Assembly (NCBI GenBank): GCA_032622095.1
Contig: CP136062.1
Location: forward strand, 153,320,875 to 153,384,874
Source: Siphonodentalium dalli
Taxonomy: Eukaryota > Mollusca > Scaphopoda > Gadilida > Siphonodentaliidae
Direction: 5' to 3'
Length of the DNA stretch: 64,000 bases
Below, piece after piece: positions 42,430 to 53,034 of this stretch. Each line of letters starts with the position of its first letter. Within the stretch, counting starts at the first letter, position 1. A program made the position numbers and the translations under genes. The notes under the pieces were generated by a model, which saw only the letters and a program-made list of their open reading frames with translations, was not told the origin of the DNA and searched no databases.

Positions 42430-43330
42430 ATCATTGAGCGCGGTATTGTCATGACAACTCAACACATGCTTACTGTTGTGAGTTGTGAACACTGCTGTGA
42501 AGTATGTCCTTATATAACATCCAACAAAAAGTCCACCAAATCCAAAATGGCGTTTACAATGGCGGACAGATTTTGAAATATCGTCAAAAATCCTTCATAT
42601 TCACATCATTTGGGCGTTATTGTCATGACAACTCCACCCATATATAGAACGTACATCGGTGAGCGGTATTGTCACGACAACTCCACATATACTTACTCTT
42701 GTGAGTTGTGAGCACTGAGGCGAAGTACTGTCCTTATATAACTACCAACAAAAAGTCCCCCAAATCCAAAACGGCCCCTATAATGGCGGACATATTTTGA
42801 AAAATCACCGAAAATCAATCATATTGGCATCATTGTGCGTTATTGTCATGACAACCCCACCCATGCTTACAGTTGAGTTGCAAATACTGAGGGGAAGTAA
42901 TTACCTTACTTCCTAAATCTAAGATGGCGGCCAATATGGCGACCGAAATTTGAAAACACGCATATATTCCTTTACTTTCTTACAATGGGCGTTATTGTTA
43001 AGCGAATTATTCTACCCAAATTTACATGTGGGAACATTGATACGAATTATTCGTTTTAGTTGGGCAATTAATACTCACAATTCGAAGATGGCGGTCAAAA
43101 TGGCGACCGAAATTTGAAGAAAGAAAAAAAGCTTACATTCCTTTACTTTCTTACGATAGGCGTTATTGTTACGCGAATTCTACCCACAATTTCATGTTCA
43201 TATGGAACATTGGTATGAAGTATTCATTTGAGTTTGCCAAATTCTCACAGTCAAGATTGCGGCCAAACTGGTGGACAGAAAATGAAAAGTAGTCGATATG
43301 TTCATAGACTAATTTCAACATTAATTCCAT
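42430..43330 (+). repeat. Left outer arm: tandem subrepeats with AAGATGGCGGCC words
   Basis: About five units each contain GCGTTATTGTCATGACAACT or a variant, AAATCCAAAATGGCG or AAATCTAAGATGGCGGCC, and TTTGAAAA. Inverted relatives lie at 45590-46240. No coding content. Confidence 0.75.
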
Positions 43331-45589
43331 ACTTAAAACAACATTTCGAAATCCATTCTCCACTTAAATAATTGCCGTAACCGTAGGGGCGCCGAATAGT
43401 TATATGATGACTTGCAAGATTCAGAACAATTACCTGAGAACATATTCTGGTTTACCACATCCAGAGTTATCTGGGCCAGCTTCCATTTCTTTGTCTGATC
43501 AACCTAGGTAGACCACGCCAACAAAGTGTTCTACACTTCCTGCGAGAAGGGTCCCTATAATGAGAACGTTTCAATCAATTCATTTTCTCACTAGTTTAAA
43601 TATCTGCTAAATATGTTATTAGTGCGTCGACTTGAAATAGAAAGGCATGCGGTCGATGAGTATACTAGCTTTCAGAAGGTCATATCTATGTACGTCTTTC
43701 TCATACCCCATGTACGCCTGGTGATCTTCCCAGTTATCTAGTCACAACTTCGGCAGTGTTTCGAAGGCTGCTAGCTGTCTCATTCGCTTGGGCGGATGCC
43801 TATCTGCTAAAGAGAAGACCATAATATACCCACTACCCACACTTCTTGACTATGATCCTAAGAACAATACACGATGTGCTAGTCTCTGGACATGCGCCAT
43901 GGTAGTGGGAATGGAATGGGCCAAGGTATACATCACCCCTACGCCAGGTGTATATTGCAGATATAGAATTTATGCGTGTCGGTGTTTTTGGTGTGGTAAG
44001 GTTGTATTTCCACATCGGTTTCCATGCCGTTCTGGATCATGCGTCTGGATAATACTATGAAGACGATGTCTTTGACAGTTTGGTGGTTTGCAATTCAAAT
44101 ATTGAAGGTGTGAGATGTTATCATCCTCGTTCGGGGTTAGTCAGTACGTGGACGGTATGATTCAAGCAAATGGCAGGAACTGTGGTGCATTTCCTTGCAC
44201 TGTATTTGTTTCAAGAACAAGTTATAGTCTCGGTGAAAATCCCTCAAAGGTCGAACGTGACCTTTGTGATCACACAGGATAGCTTTGGAATATACTGTTT
44301 ATGTCTCAGGCACATGGTCGGAACGGTGATGTTGCCAGGAAACCACTTAGAGCACCCAACGTGTGTTGAACTGACTGCAAGATCCCATCAACGCAACATT
44401 CATTTAACTGTTCTTCGCATTGCACATGTCACCCTTGTGTTTGTGGCATTCGTATTTTCTTGAACCATACCGACCACCACCTAGCGCGAGTATGGTATAT
44501 CACCAAACTATCAATGCATTGTCTTTAAGACCACATCCCAGTTGGATTGAGCTTATATAGCAATATCCAAAGGTACACGCCTGCTCCAGTTTGTTCAGAA
44601 CGGCTTCCAAACGGGGGGGGGGGCATACAAGGAAAGCAAAACCACGCATGAGATCTTGCATGTATCTGAAACATACCCGATGAAGGGGCGGTGCAGTCAT
44701 GGTTCAATTTCATTTCCACCATCATGACACGTGTCCACAAACTAGCACCACGTGTATTGTTATTATCCACATGGAGCTGTTCGGCGAGACGACTGCTGGC
44801 CATCACCAAGATTGTTTAGGATCATGTACAAGAAATGTGGGTACATACTACGCCATTAGCAGAGAGGCATCCTTCATGGGTTAGGCTTTCAATCTTCGAA
44901 GCCCTATATAAAAGTTGTCCAGGTATGCCAATACGTTCGAGGAGTATGTGAATTGACGAACCATATATTAAGAAGTGTGTGACTGGGAGGATCACCATGA
45001 GTGTGTTGCTATCCCCGTCAGGTCACCAAAGCTGATAAATACATTGATAGAGAGGTACTTCTGAAAGCGAGTATACTCATCGATTCTAGTCTATCTCGCA
45101 AGATGGCGCTCAAATCCCAAATATAGTAGCTGAATTATACCATATGCTAGCATGAATGAAGCTTGCCAAGAATATGGATAAGAATTCTCAGCTTTCGAGG
45201 CGAAATCGTGAGCTTGTGAAACCGGCATGTGAATTGTTTGAAACGTTCTGATTAGTGGTACCTTTCTCCCAAGAAATGTAAAAGACTTCGCTGGTGTGAG
45301 CGAAATAGATTAGTCAGACGAAGAGACGGAAGCTGGTCCAGTTAATCTTGGGTATGGCAAATAAGAATCAGATCAGGTACTGTTGTTCTGAATATACGGT
45401 TACAGACATTATCGTCGCTTACTGGAGATAGGATTTTGAAATGCCCACATCCAGATTATTCGTTGTGGGTTTTCGTTCTAATACGATGATACTAGCTGCA
45501 CTATGCGACTGAAGACGTTTTCAATAGGAAACGATATATGATTTATGCACCGTTTCGTCTATACATATTGATATTATGACAACAGTGTG

Positions 45590-46240
45590 AATATGTAACA
45601 ATATCGAAGACTTTTCTATTTCTGGCCGCCAGTTTGGCCCCCATCTTGGCTAAGAGTATCAATTGCCCAACTCAAATGTATACATCATATCACTGTTCCC
45701 TATCCACATGTAATTGTGGATATATAATTCGCGTAACAATAACGCCCATTGTAAGAAAGTAAAGGGATGTAGGCGAGTTTTCAAATATCGGTCGCCATTT
45801 TGGCGGCCATCTTAAATTTGGGAATCCATTTCTTGCATGAGAGGTAATGTGTGGAGTTTTCATGACAATAACGCCCAATGATGTGAATATGAGGAATTTT
45901 CGATGATTTTTCAAAATATGTCCGCCATTATGGGCGCCATTTTGGATTTGGTGAACTTTTTTATGTGATATAAGGACAGTACTTCGCCTCAGTGTCCCCA
46001 ATTCACAACAGTGAGCATATGTGGAGTTGTAGTGACAATAACGATCACTGATGTGAAAATAAGCAAATTTTTCAATTTCTGGTGGGCATTTTGGCCGCCA
46101 TCTTGGATTTGGGAGAATGTTCCTCTACTCAGGTATAAGAGGAATCCTATCCCGGCTATTTCATTCACATATATATACATGGGTGGAGTTATAATAACAA
46201 TAATACCCACTGATTCAAAACAGACATTGCGTTATTAGCG
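45590..46240 (-). repeat. Right outer arm: inverted subrepeats
   Basis: Three to four units in the opposite orientation to 42430-43330: ttttggcggccatcttaaat, gtcatgacaataacgcc-type words (catgacaataacgcccaatg) and ccgccatcttggatttggga. Extra GCCGCCATCTTGG words continue to about 46,640. Confidence 0.75.
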
Positions 46241-47525
46241 TCGATTCGGCTTTGACCGGATTATACCTGCATTTGGAACACGTGATATCGGACAAAAGTA
46301 TCCGGCCATGAATGTGTATTGGTGTCTCGTTGTGTGCGTAACTGGGTGGCTCTTCTATAAGAAATGTGTATACGTCAAGATATCCATGTTTCCCACAGAG
46401 ACAAACGATAGTTGGTGAAATGTGAAACAAAATAGCAAATTTTCACATTTTGGCCGCCATCTTGGACGCCATATTGGATTTTGGAGTCGGATTTTGAGCT
46501 AATTTGTAAGGGTTTTATAATAGTATAACAAATAGAGCGGAAAATAAGACCGCATGTGATACTATCTTTACTATAATGGCGATAAAAGAGTCTTGGTGCA
46601 TATCAAGCAAAATGGCCGCCATGGTGGACGCCATCCATCTAGTTCTGGACTATCTGTGGCTACTTTTGTTCTAGTTAACATCCGAAAAAAATTAGAGGAG
46701 ACATTAATGAAGAAAAATAGTGGGGTGAAGTTGAGTCCTGGTGGGGTGCAGTGGTCGACCAAATTTCTCCTGGACCATTGATACTAATATGTATTATATA
46801 CTTGCCCATGAATTATAAGGTTTTAGCAGTGAGATATAAGTGATATCCCACTGGTGAGTGATATCAGCTTGAAATTTCTGATGTATTGACATTCATTGGG
46901 GCCATAGGCAAGTAACTAAAGTATATAATAAACAGAATATCCACACTTTTTCAGCGTTTATATTAGACTTTCAAGATGTTATTGTATGAGCGATCATATT
47001 TTGAGTCTAATGCCATTGCGGGTCATAGACGATTCATTTATTTCTACATGTACAGTGTACTACAAGTTTCATATTTAAAATCGGGTCATAATCTGAGTAA
47101 ACGCTCTTCAATTGCATTAAATTTTATAAATACTGTAAATACCAGTAATTAATGTGGACAAAAACAAGTCAGTCGACGATTACGGACAATTTCAGGTTGT
47201 CTAAATTCAAAACAATGCAGACGTGACGTCGCAAATTTGTGTTTAATTGCTATAATTTACGCCTCCAAATTATCATAAAAAATCAGTGAAATAGCGAGCT
47301 CTCCTTGCAATTGGTACAATATATGTTCCAATATAATGGGTAAAGATCCGTTCTGTGTCAATATTGGAACCCATTCATGTTCATGCAGACTGATACACTT
47401 CCAAACGCTCCGTGAAAGGGCTTCCTGGTAATGGTGTCCCATAGCCGATGTGGTTAGGTCGTTGGTAATGTTATTGTAGTCTGTGGCAGATTTCCTGGCT
47501 TGGGGTGCATGGGTTGAGGGACATT
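46241..47525. other. No gene recognised
   Basis: AT-rich sequence with isolated GGCCGCCATCTTGGACGCCA and GGCCGCCATGGTGGACGCCA words near 46450 and 46612. The frames at 46593-46781 and 47257-47529 show no motif. Confidence 0.5.
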
Positions 47526-47533
47526 TCAATCAT

Positions 47534-50124
47534 GTGCCATTCTGATCGATACATATACATGTGTCATTCTGATCGATACATATACATGTGCCATTCTGAT
47601 CGATACATATACATGTGCCATTCTGATCGATACATATACATGTGTCATTCTGATCGATACATATACATGTGCCATTCTGATCGATACATATACATGTGCC
47701 ATTCTGATCGATACATATACATGTGCCATTCTGATCGATACATATACATGTGCCATTCTGATCGATACATATACATGTTCCATTCTGATCGATACATATA
47801 CATGTGCCATTCTGATCGATACATATACATGTGCCATTCTGATCGATACATATACATGTGCCATTCTGATCGATACATATACATGTGCCATTCTGATCGA
47901 TACATATACATGTTCCATTCTAATCGATACATATACATGTGCCATTCTGATCGATACATATACATGTGCCATTCTGATCGATACATGCATATACATGTTC
48001 CATTCTGATCGATACATATACATGTGCCATTCTGATCGATACATATACATGTGCCATTCTGATCGATACATATACATGTGCCATTCTGATCGATACATAT
48101 ACATGTGCCATTCTGATCGATACATATACATGTGCCATTCTGATCGATACATATACATGTTCCATTCTGATCGATACATATACATGTGCCATTCTGATCG
48201 ATACATATACATGTGCCATTCTGATCGATACATATACATGTGCCATTCTGATCGATACATATACATGTGCCATTCTGGTCGATACATATACATGTGCCAT
48301 TCTGATCGATACATATACATGTGCCATTCTGATCGATACATATACATGTGTCATTCTGATCGATACATATACATGTGCCATTCTGATCGATACATATACA
48401 TGTGCCATTCTGATCGATACATATACATGTGTCATTCTGATCGATACATATACATGTGCCATTCTGATCGATACATATACATGTTCCATTCTGATCGATA
48501 CATGCATATACATGTGCCATTCTGATCGATACATATACATGTGCCATTCTGATCGATACATATACATGTGCCATTCTGATCGATACATATACATGTGCCA
48601 TTCTGATCGATACATGCATATACATGTGCCATTCTGATCGATACATATACATGTGCCATTCTGGTCGATACATATACATGTTCCATTCTGATCGATACAT
48701 GCATATACATGTGCCATTCTGATCGATACATATACATGTTCCATTCTGATCGATACATGCATATACATGTGCCATTCTGATCGATACATATACATGTGCC
48801 ATTCTGATCGATACATATACATGTGCCATTCTGATCGATACATATACATGTGCCATTCTGATCGATACATATACATGTTCCATTCTGATCGATACATATA
48901 CATGTGCCATTCTGATCGATACATATACATGTGCCATTCTGATCGATACATATACATGTGCCATTCTGATCGATACATGCATATACATGTGCCATTCTGA
49001 TCGATACATATACATGTGCCATTCTGATCGATACATATACATGTGCCATTCTGGTCGATACATATACATGTGCCATTCTGATCGATACATATACATGTTC
49101 CATTCTGATCGATACATATACATGTGCCATTCTGATCGATACATATACATGTGCCATTCTGATCGATACATATACATGTTCCATTCTGATCGATACATGC
49201 ATATACATGTGCCATTCTGATCGATACATATACATGTGCCATTCTGATCGATACATATACATGTTCCATTCTGATCGATACATATACATGTGCCATTCTG
49301 ATCGATACATATACATGTTCCATTCTGATCGATACATATACATGTGCCATTCTGATCGATACATATACATGTGCCATTCTGATCGATACATATACATGTG
49401 CCATTCTGATCGATACATATACATGTGCCATTCTGATCGATACATATACATGTGCCATTCTGATCGATACATATACATGTTCCATTCTGATCGATACATG
49501 CATATACATGTGCCATTCTGATCGATACATATACATGTGCCATTCTGATCGATACATATACATGTGCCATTCTGATCGATACATGCATATACATGTGCCA
49601 TTCTGATCGATACATATACATGTGCCATTCTGATCGATACATATACATGTGCCATTCTGATCGATACATATACATGTGCCATTCTGATCGATACATATAC
49701 ATGTGCCATTCTGATCGATACATGCATATACATGTTCCATTCTGATCGATACATATACATGTGCCATTCTGATCGATACATATACATGTGCCATTCTGAT
49801 CGATACATATACATGTGCCATTCTGATCGATACATATACATGTTCCATTCTGATCGATACATATACATGTGCCATTCTGATCGATACATATACATGTTCC
49901 ATTCTGATCGATACATATACATGTGCCATTCTGATCGATACATATACATGTGCCATTCTGATCGATACATGCATATACATGTTCCATTCTGATCGATACA
50001 TATACATGTGCCATTCTGATCGATACATATACATGTGCCATTCTGATCGATACATATACATGTGCCATTCTGATCGATACATGCATATACATGTGCCATT
50101 CTGGTCGATACATATACATGTGCC
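47534..50124. repeat. Minisatellite: 94 complete units of 27 or 31 bp
   Basis: The basic unit is GTGCCATTCTGATCGATACA followed by TATACAT (27 bp). Twelve units have an added TGCA, giving ...ATACATGCATATACAT (31 bp). Variants are GTTCC or GTGTC starts and GGTCG in place of GATCG. 82 x 27 + 12 x 31 = 2586 bp exactly spans 47534-50119, and a partial unit follows. Because 27 is a multiple of three and the 31-bp units merely rotate the frame, open frames of up to 833 residues occur on the minus strand. They are repeat artefacts (YRSEWHMYM, CIDQNGTCI, VSIRMAHVY in the three frames). Confidence 0.97.
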
Positions 50125-50860
50125 ATACTAAGTACGTAAGAATCACACAACACGCTCATGTCTGGATACAGTCACGCTCACGTGTGGACCCAGACGTAAG
50201 AATCACATTACACACATACGCTCTTTATCAACGATACTGCGGATACGAACCCTCTTTAACTATCAACGCGATTAAGCCCACCGTGCCAATGGCGGTAATT
50301 TTTGTGACTGGTGTGGAGAATGGGTACTCTGAGCTTCTCCAAAACGGCGGTAAACACTGCCCGTGGGTTTTTAACCTTAGACAGGAATTTTGGGCTAAAT
50401 CGGCCCGGCAGTTTGCCCGGCCATAGCTAACAAACAAACAACAAACAGACTGAAGTTCCAAAATATATATTAGATATATAATGTTATATAGGAGCGTGTT
50501 ATTATTTCAGAACCCATACTGAACCCTCTGCTGGATGCATAAAATGTATCAATGTTCCAGATTGTGACACGAAAAAAAAAAAAAAAAAGACTTCCGTCAC
50601 CAGTGACATTGAGTGACTAAACAAATTACTTGACCAGTTCTAACAAGATTATTTGAACAACCCTAACAACTGAACATAATAACATAAATTATCAATTAAA
50701 CAGAATAAATTAAAACAAATTTGGCACTACCTGCGAATCATAAAAAGCTTTTAGCCAAAATAAAATTTGAAAAAATAAAAATAAACTAGATACATCATAT
50801 CACATTATACTAATCAAAATGAAAACTGGAAACTAAACAAATATTGCCTGCCACTGAACA
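50125..50860. other. No gene; short duplication and poly-A
   Basis: cgtaagaatcacacaacacg and cgtaagaatcacattacaca are a short direct duplication at about 50143 and 50194. A poly-A run lies at 50572-50588. The 111-residue frame at 50091-50426 starts inside the minisatellite and is not supported. Confidence 0.5.
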
Positions 50861-50868
50861 TGTCACTC

Positions 50869-51225
50869 TCGCCGGTTTTCTGTGATAAAGTTACCCAGGT
50901 TCCTAAATTTGTGATAAAGTTACCCATGTTGGAGAGGATTGTGATAAAGTTACCCAGGTTAAGCAAATCTCACAATATCAACTCGATTTAAAAGTGACAG
51001 AGGGAAATACTGTTCAGTTTTGTCAAGTAATAGCCCTTAATAAGCATAAATTAAGACATATTAGTACTGTATAGTTCGTCATTTTGATCGCAAAAATTAA
51101 TAATGTGTTGCTAAACATGAAATGTTATTAACCTGGGTAACTTTATCACAATCCTCTCCAAACTGGGTAACTTTATCACAATTTCAGGAACCTGGGTAAC
51201 TTTATCACAGAAAACCGATGAGAGT
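50869..51225. mobile_element. Foldback element with three TGTGATAAAGTTACCCAGGT copies per arm
   Basis: Outer ends GTCACTCTCGCCGGTTTTCT and AGAAAACCGATGAGAGTGAC are inverted repeats. Each arm (50869-50963 and 51130-51225) carries three direct copies of TGTGATAAAGTTACCCAGGT with spacers that also pair (ctaaattt, ggagaggat). The centre is about 165 bp of AT-rich sequence. Pairing may continue weakly outside (cactgaa opposite ttcagcg). No target duplication was identified and no coding capacity exists. Confidence 0.88.
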
Positions 51226-51295
51226 GACCTATTCAGCGCCACTGCCTTTCATATGGATAATAGACTACATGCAGGGTTGGCGCTGGACCAAACTT

Positions 51296-51362
51296 TTCTC
51301 TTGCCAAAATTTTTGCCAAATGAATTTTTTTTTTGCCAAATGAAATATTTTTTTGCCAAATT
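51296..51362. repeat. Short tandem repeat of TTTTTTGCCAAAT
   Basis: About four copies of TTTTTGCCAAAT(GAA) with variable T-runs. Confidence 0.85.
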
Positions 51363-51364
51363 AA

Positions 51365-52005
51365 ATCGAAGGTCAAATTGGGGAAAAATAAGGAAAATTA
51401 GAGTTTTTATTTTTATTCATATAAAACGTAAACAGACACAGGTAAAATGACAACAAATCAATATTAAATGTTAATAGAAGACACAATACATTTAGACAAG
51501 CAATTGTCAAATACTAGTTTATGCACAGTTCGTTGAGGTCACCTAATAGGCTGTTGGGTAGCTGATGCTTTGCTATGAAGTAAGCATTTTTCATAGCAGC
51601 GACAACGGATTTCTCGGCTTTGACGACGGCAGTTTTGTGGACTTCTTTCATGTTTTTCGATTCGTTGATCATTATTTGTACGGCAATGTTGTGAGAATTT
51701 ATGCCTGAAAATTAAATATATCCACATATACACACAATAATTAAAATAATTTTCTACATGTATTCAGTTCTATCAACGTGTTTGATGTTCTTCCGCATCT
51801 TTTATTTATGATGTCTCTCACGAGGCCGCAAAGGTACTCAAATTCATATCAAAGGTTGTGTACATGTATATTAGTCAACAGCTATGTAGGAGCCATTTAC
51901 TTCTAAAGTGTCCATAACAAAGCATTGCACAGTATTAATAACGGAACACGTATGTGATATATTGAAGGGGTATGTTATCGTGTATATATTTTGTCACAAA
52001 ATTCA
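51365..52005. other. No gene recognised
   Basis: AT-rich sequence. The frame at 51539-51733 (minus) is short and unassigned. Confidence 0.45.
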
Positions 52006-52009
52006 AAAA

Positions 52010-52345
52010 AAGGGGCGGGTCCCTGAAAATACACCGTTGGAAATTGGGGGGGGGGGGGTAGTGGGTGTCAAGATATTATAGGTTCAAATGAAAAAAGGCT
52101 ACGGGTCTGGATTTGCCATTTTTTTTTAATTCTATAAAAATTACTGCTTATTGCACCGGGGGGGGGGGGGGGGTCGGAAAAAAATTCCAGGCACGTATGA
52201 ACATTTTTATGTTTCCGGGCATCGGGGGACCCACCCACCCCATTTCTTCCGTTTCCGGCAATTTTGGACACCCACCCTTTTTTTTCCATTTCAGGAATTT
52301 TTTTTCCTGTCAGTTTTGGACACTGATCCCTGATTATCATAGTTT
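52010..52345. repeat. Homopolymer-rich segment with two poly-G runs
   Basis: Poly-G runs of about 11 and 13 bases (near 52047 and 52158) and long T-runs lie among diverged short repeats (tttccgggcatcgggggacc, tttccggcaattttggacac, tcagttttggacactgatcc). Open frames on both strands are low-complexity artefacts. Confidence 0.6.
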
Positions 52346-53030
52346 ATTGCGCGAGATTTTAATAGAACAGTGCATAATGAAGATAACGATACTATTTGAA
52401 TTTATCATATAAGTGTCATTAATCAAGAAATGTGTCAACATAATCACATTTCTAGGGATAGGCAGAGTGCCAAAGTTTTTATTAAAATATTTATTTTATT
52501 TATTCATTTTCATAATATATAGTCACATGATCTAGTCACATAATCACATTTGAGTATTCTACAGACTACATGGTACAACACATTTAAGATTATTTGATAT
52601 TTTGATATTTGCTATGTGATATATTGCTTGAACCAAATTGTTTATCAAAACATGTGGAAATACAACTATTCATCCCAGTTCATCCCAGTTTGAAGAATAA
52701 TACTAATACCAAACATAACCATGATATACCAATGGCAGGCTGGTAGCCACTGCCTGAAGTAATAGGCTTCGTAATAATTGGGAATAACATATGGATGGAT
52801 AGCCCAATCTCACTTCTTTTTTGCTCACGATATCAGTGACGATAAAATCTTTGTTACTGTGATTAACATTGCAAGCTGATCCACATTAACTTGGAAAACA
52901 ATTTGAAATTGTTCAAGCTGGCCCGGCTGGTCTTCAATATATATATGTTAAGATTGTATGTTTTACGTTGTCAAACGTAAATTTTATTCCATTATTTATT
53001 ATATCTTTTTTCATATTTTTAGGTTACAAT
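52346..53030. other. No gene recognised
   Basis: AT-rich lead-in to the satellite array, with a small near-palindrome (tttacgttgtcaaacgtaaa) near 52969. No coding signal. Confidence 0.45.
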
Positions 53031-53034
53031 TTCA

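Larger units (their letters stand above)
42430..46240. mobile_element. Large diverged foldback structure, about 3.8 kb
   Basis: The two halves are inverted copies around about 44,400. Examples: cgatgagtatactagctttc (43655) opposite gaaagcgagtatactcatcg (45063), gttatctgggccagcttcca (43465) opposite ggaagctggtccagttaatc (45328), and ctagtctctggacatgcgcc (43882) opposite gacacgtgtccacaaactag (44725). The outer parts of both arms (42430-43330, 45590-46240) consist of roughly 150-bp subrepeats with GGGCGTTATTGTCATGACAA and ATGGCGGCCAAAATGGCGAC-like words. Homology is clear but diverged. No complete gene was found. Confidence 0.72.

Noticed and set aside
44170-44463. 97-residue plus-strand frame near the centre of the foldback
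   Set aside because: No recognisable domain; hydrophobic stretches but no start context or partner exons.
47534-50124. CRISPR array
   Set aside because: Repeats are directly contiguous 27/31-bp units with no unique spacers, in a eukaryotic context.
47645-50146. Long minus-strand frames (833, 720 and 575 residues)
   Set aside because: The minisatellite is free of stops in all three frames of that strand; three overlapping giant frames cannot all be genes.
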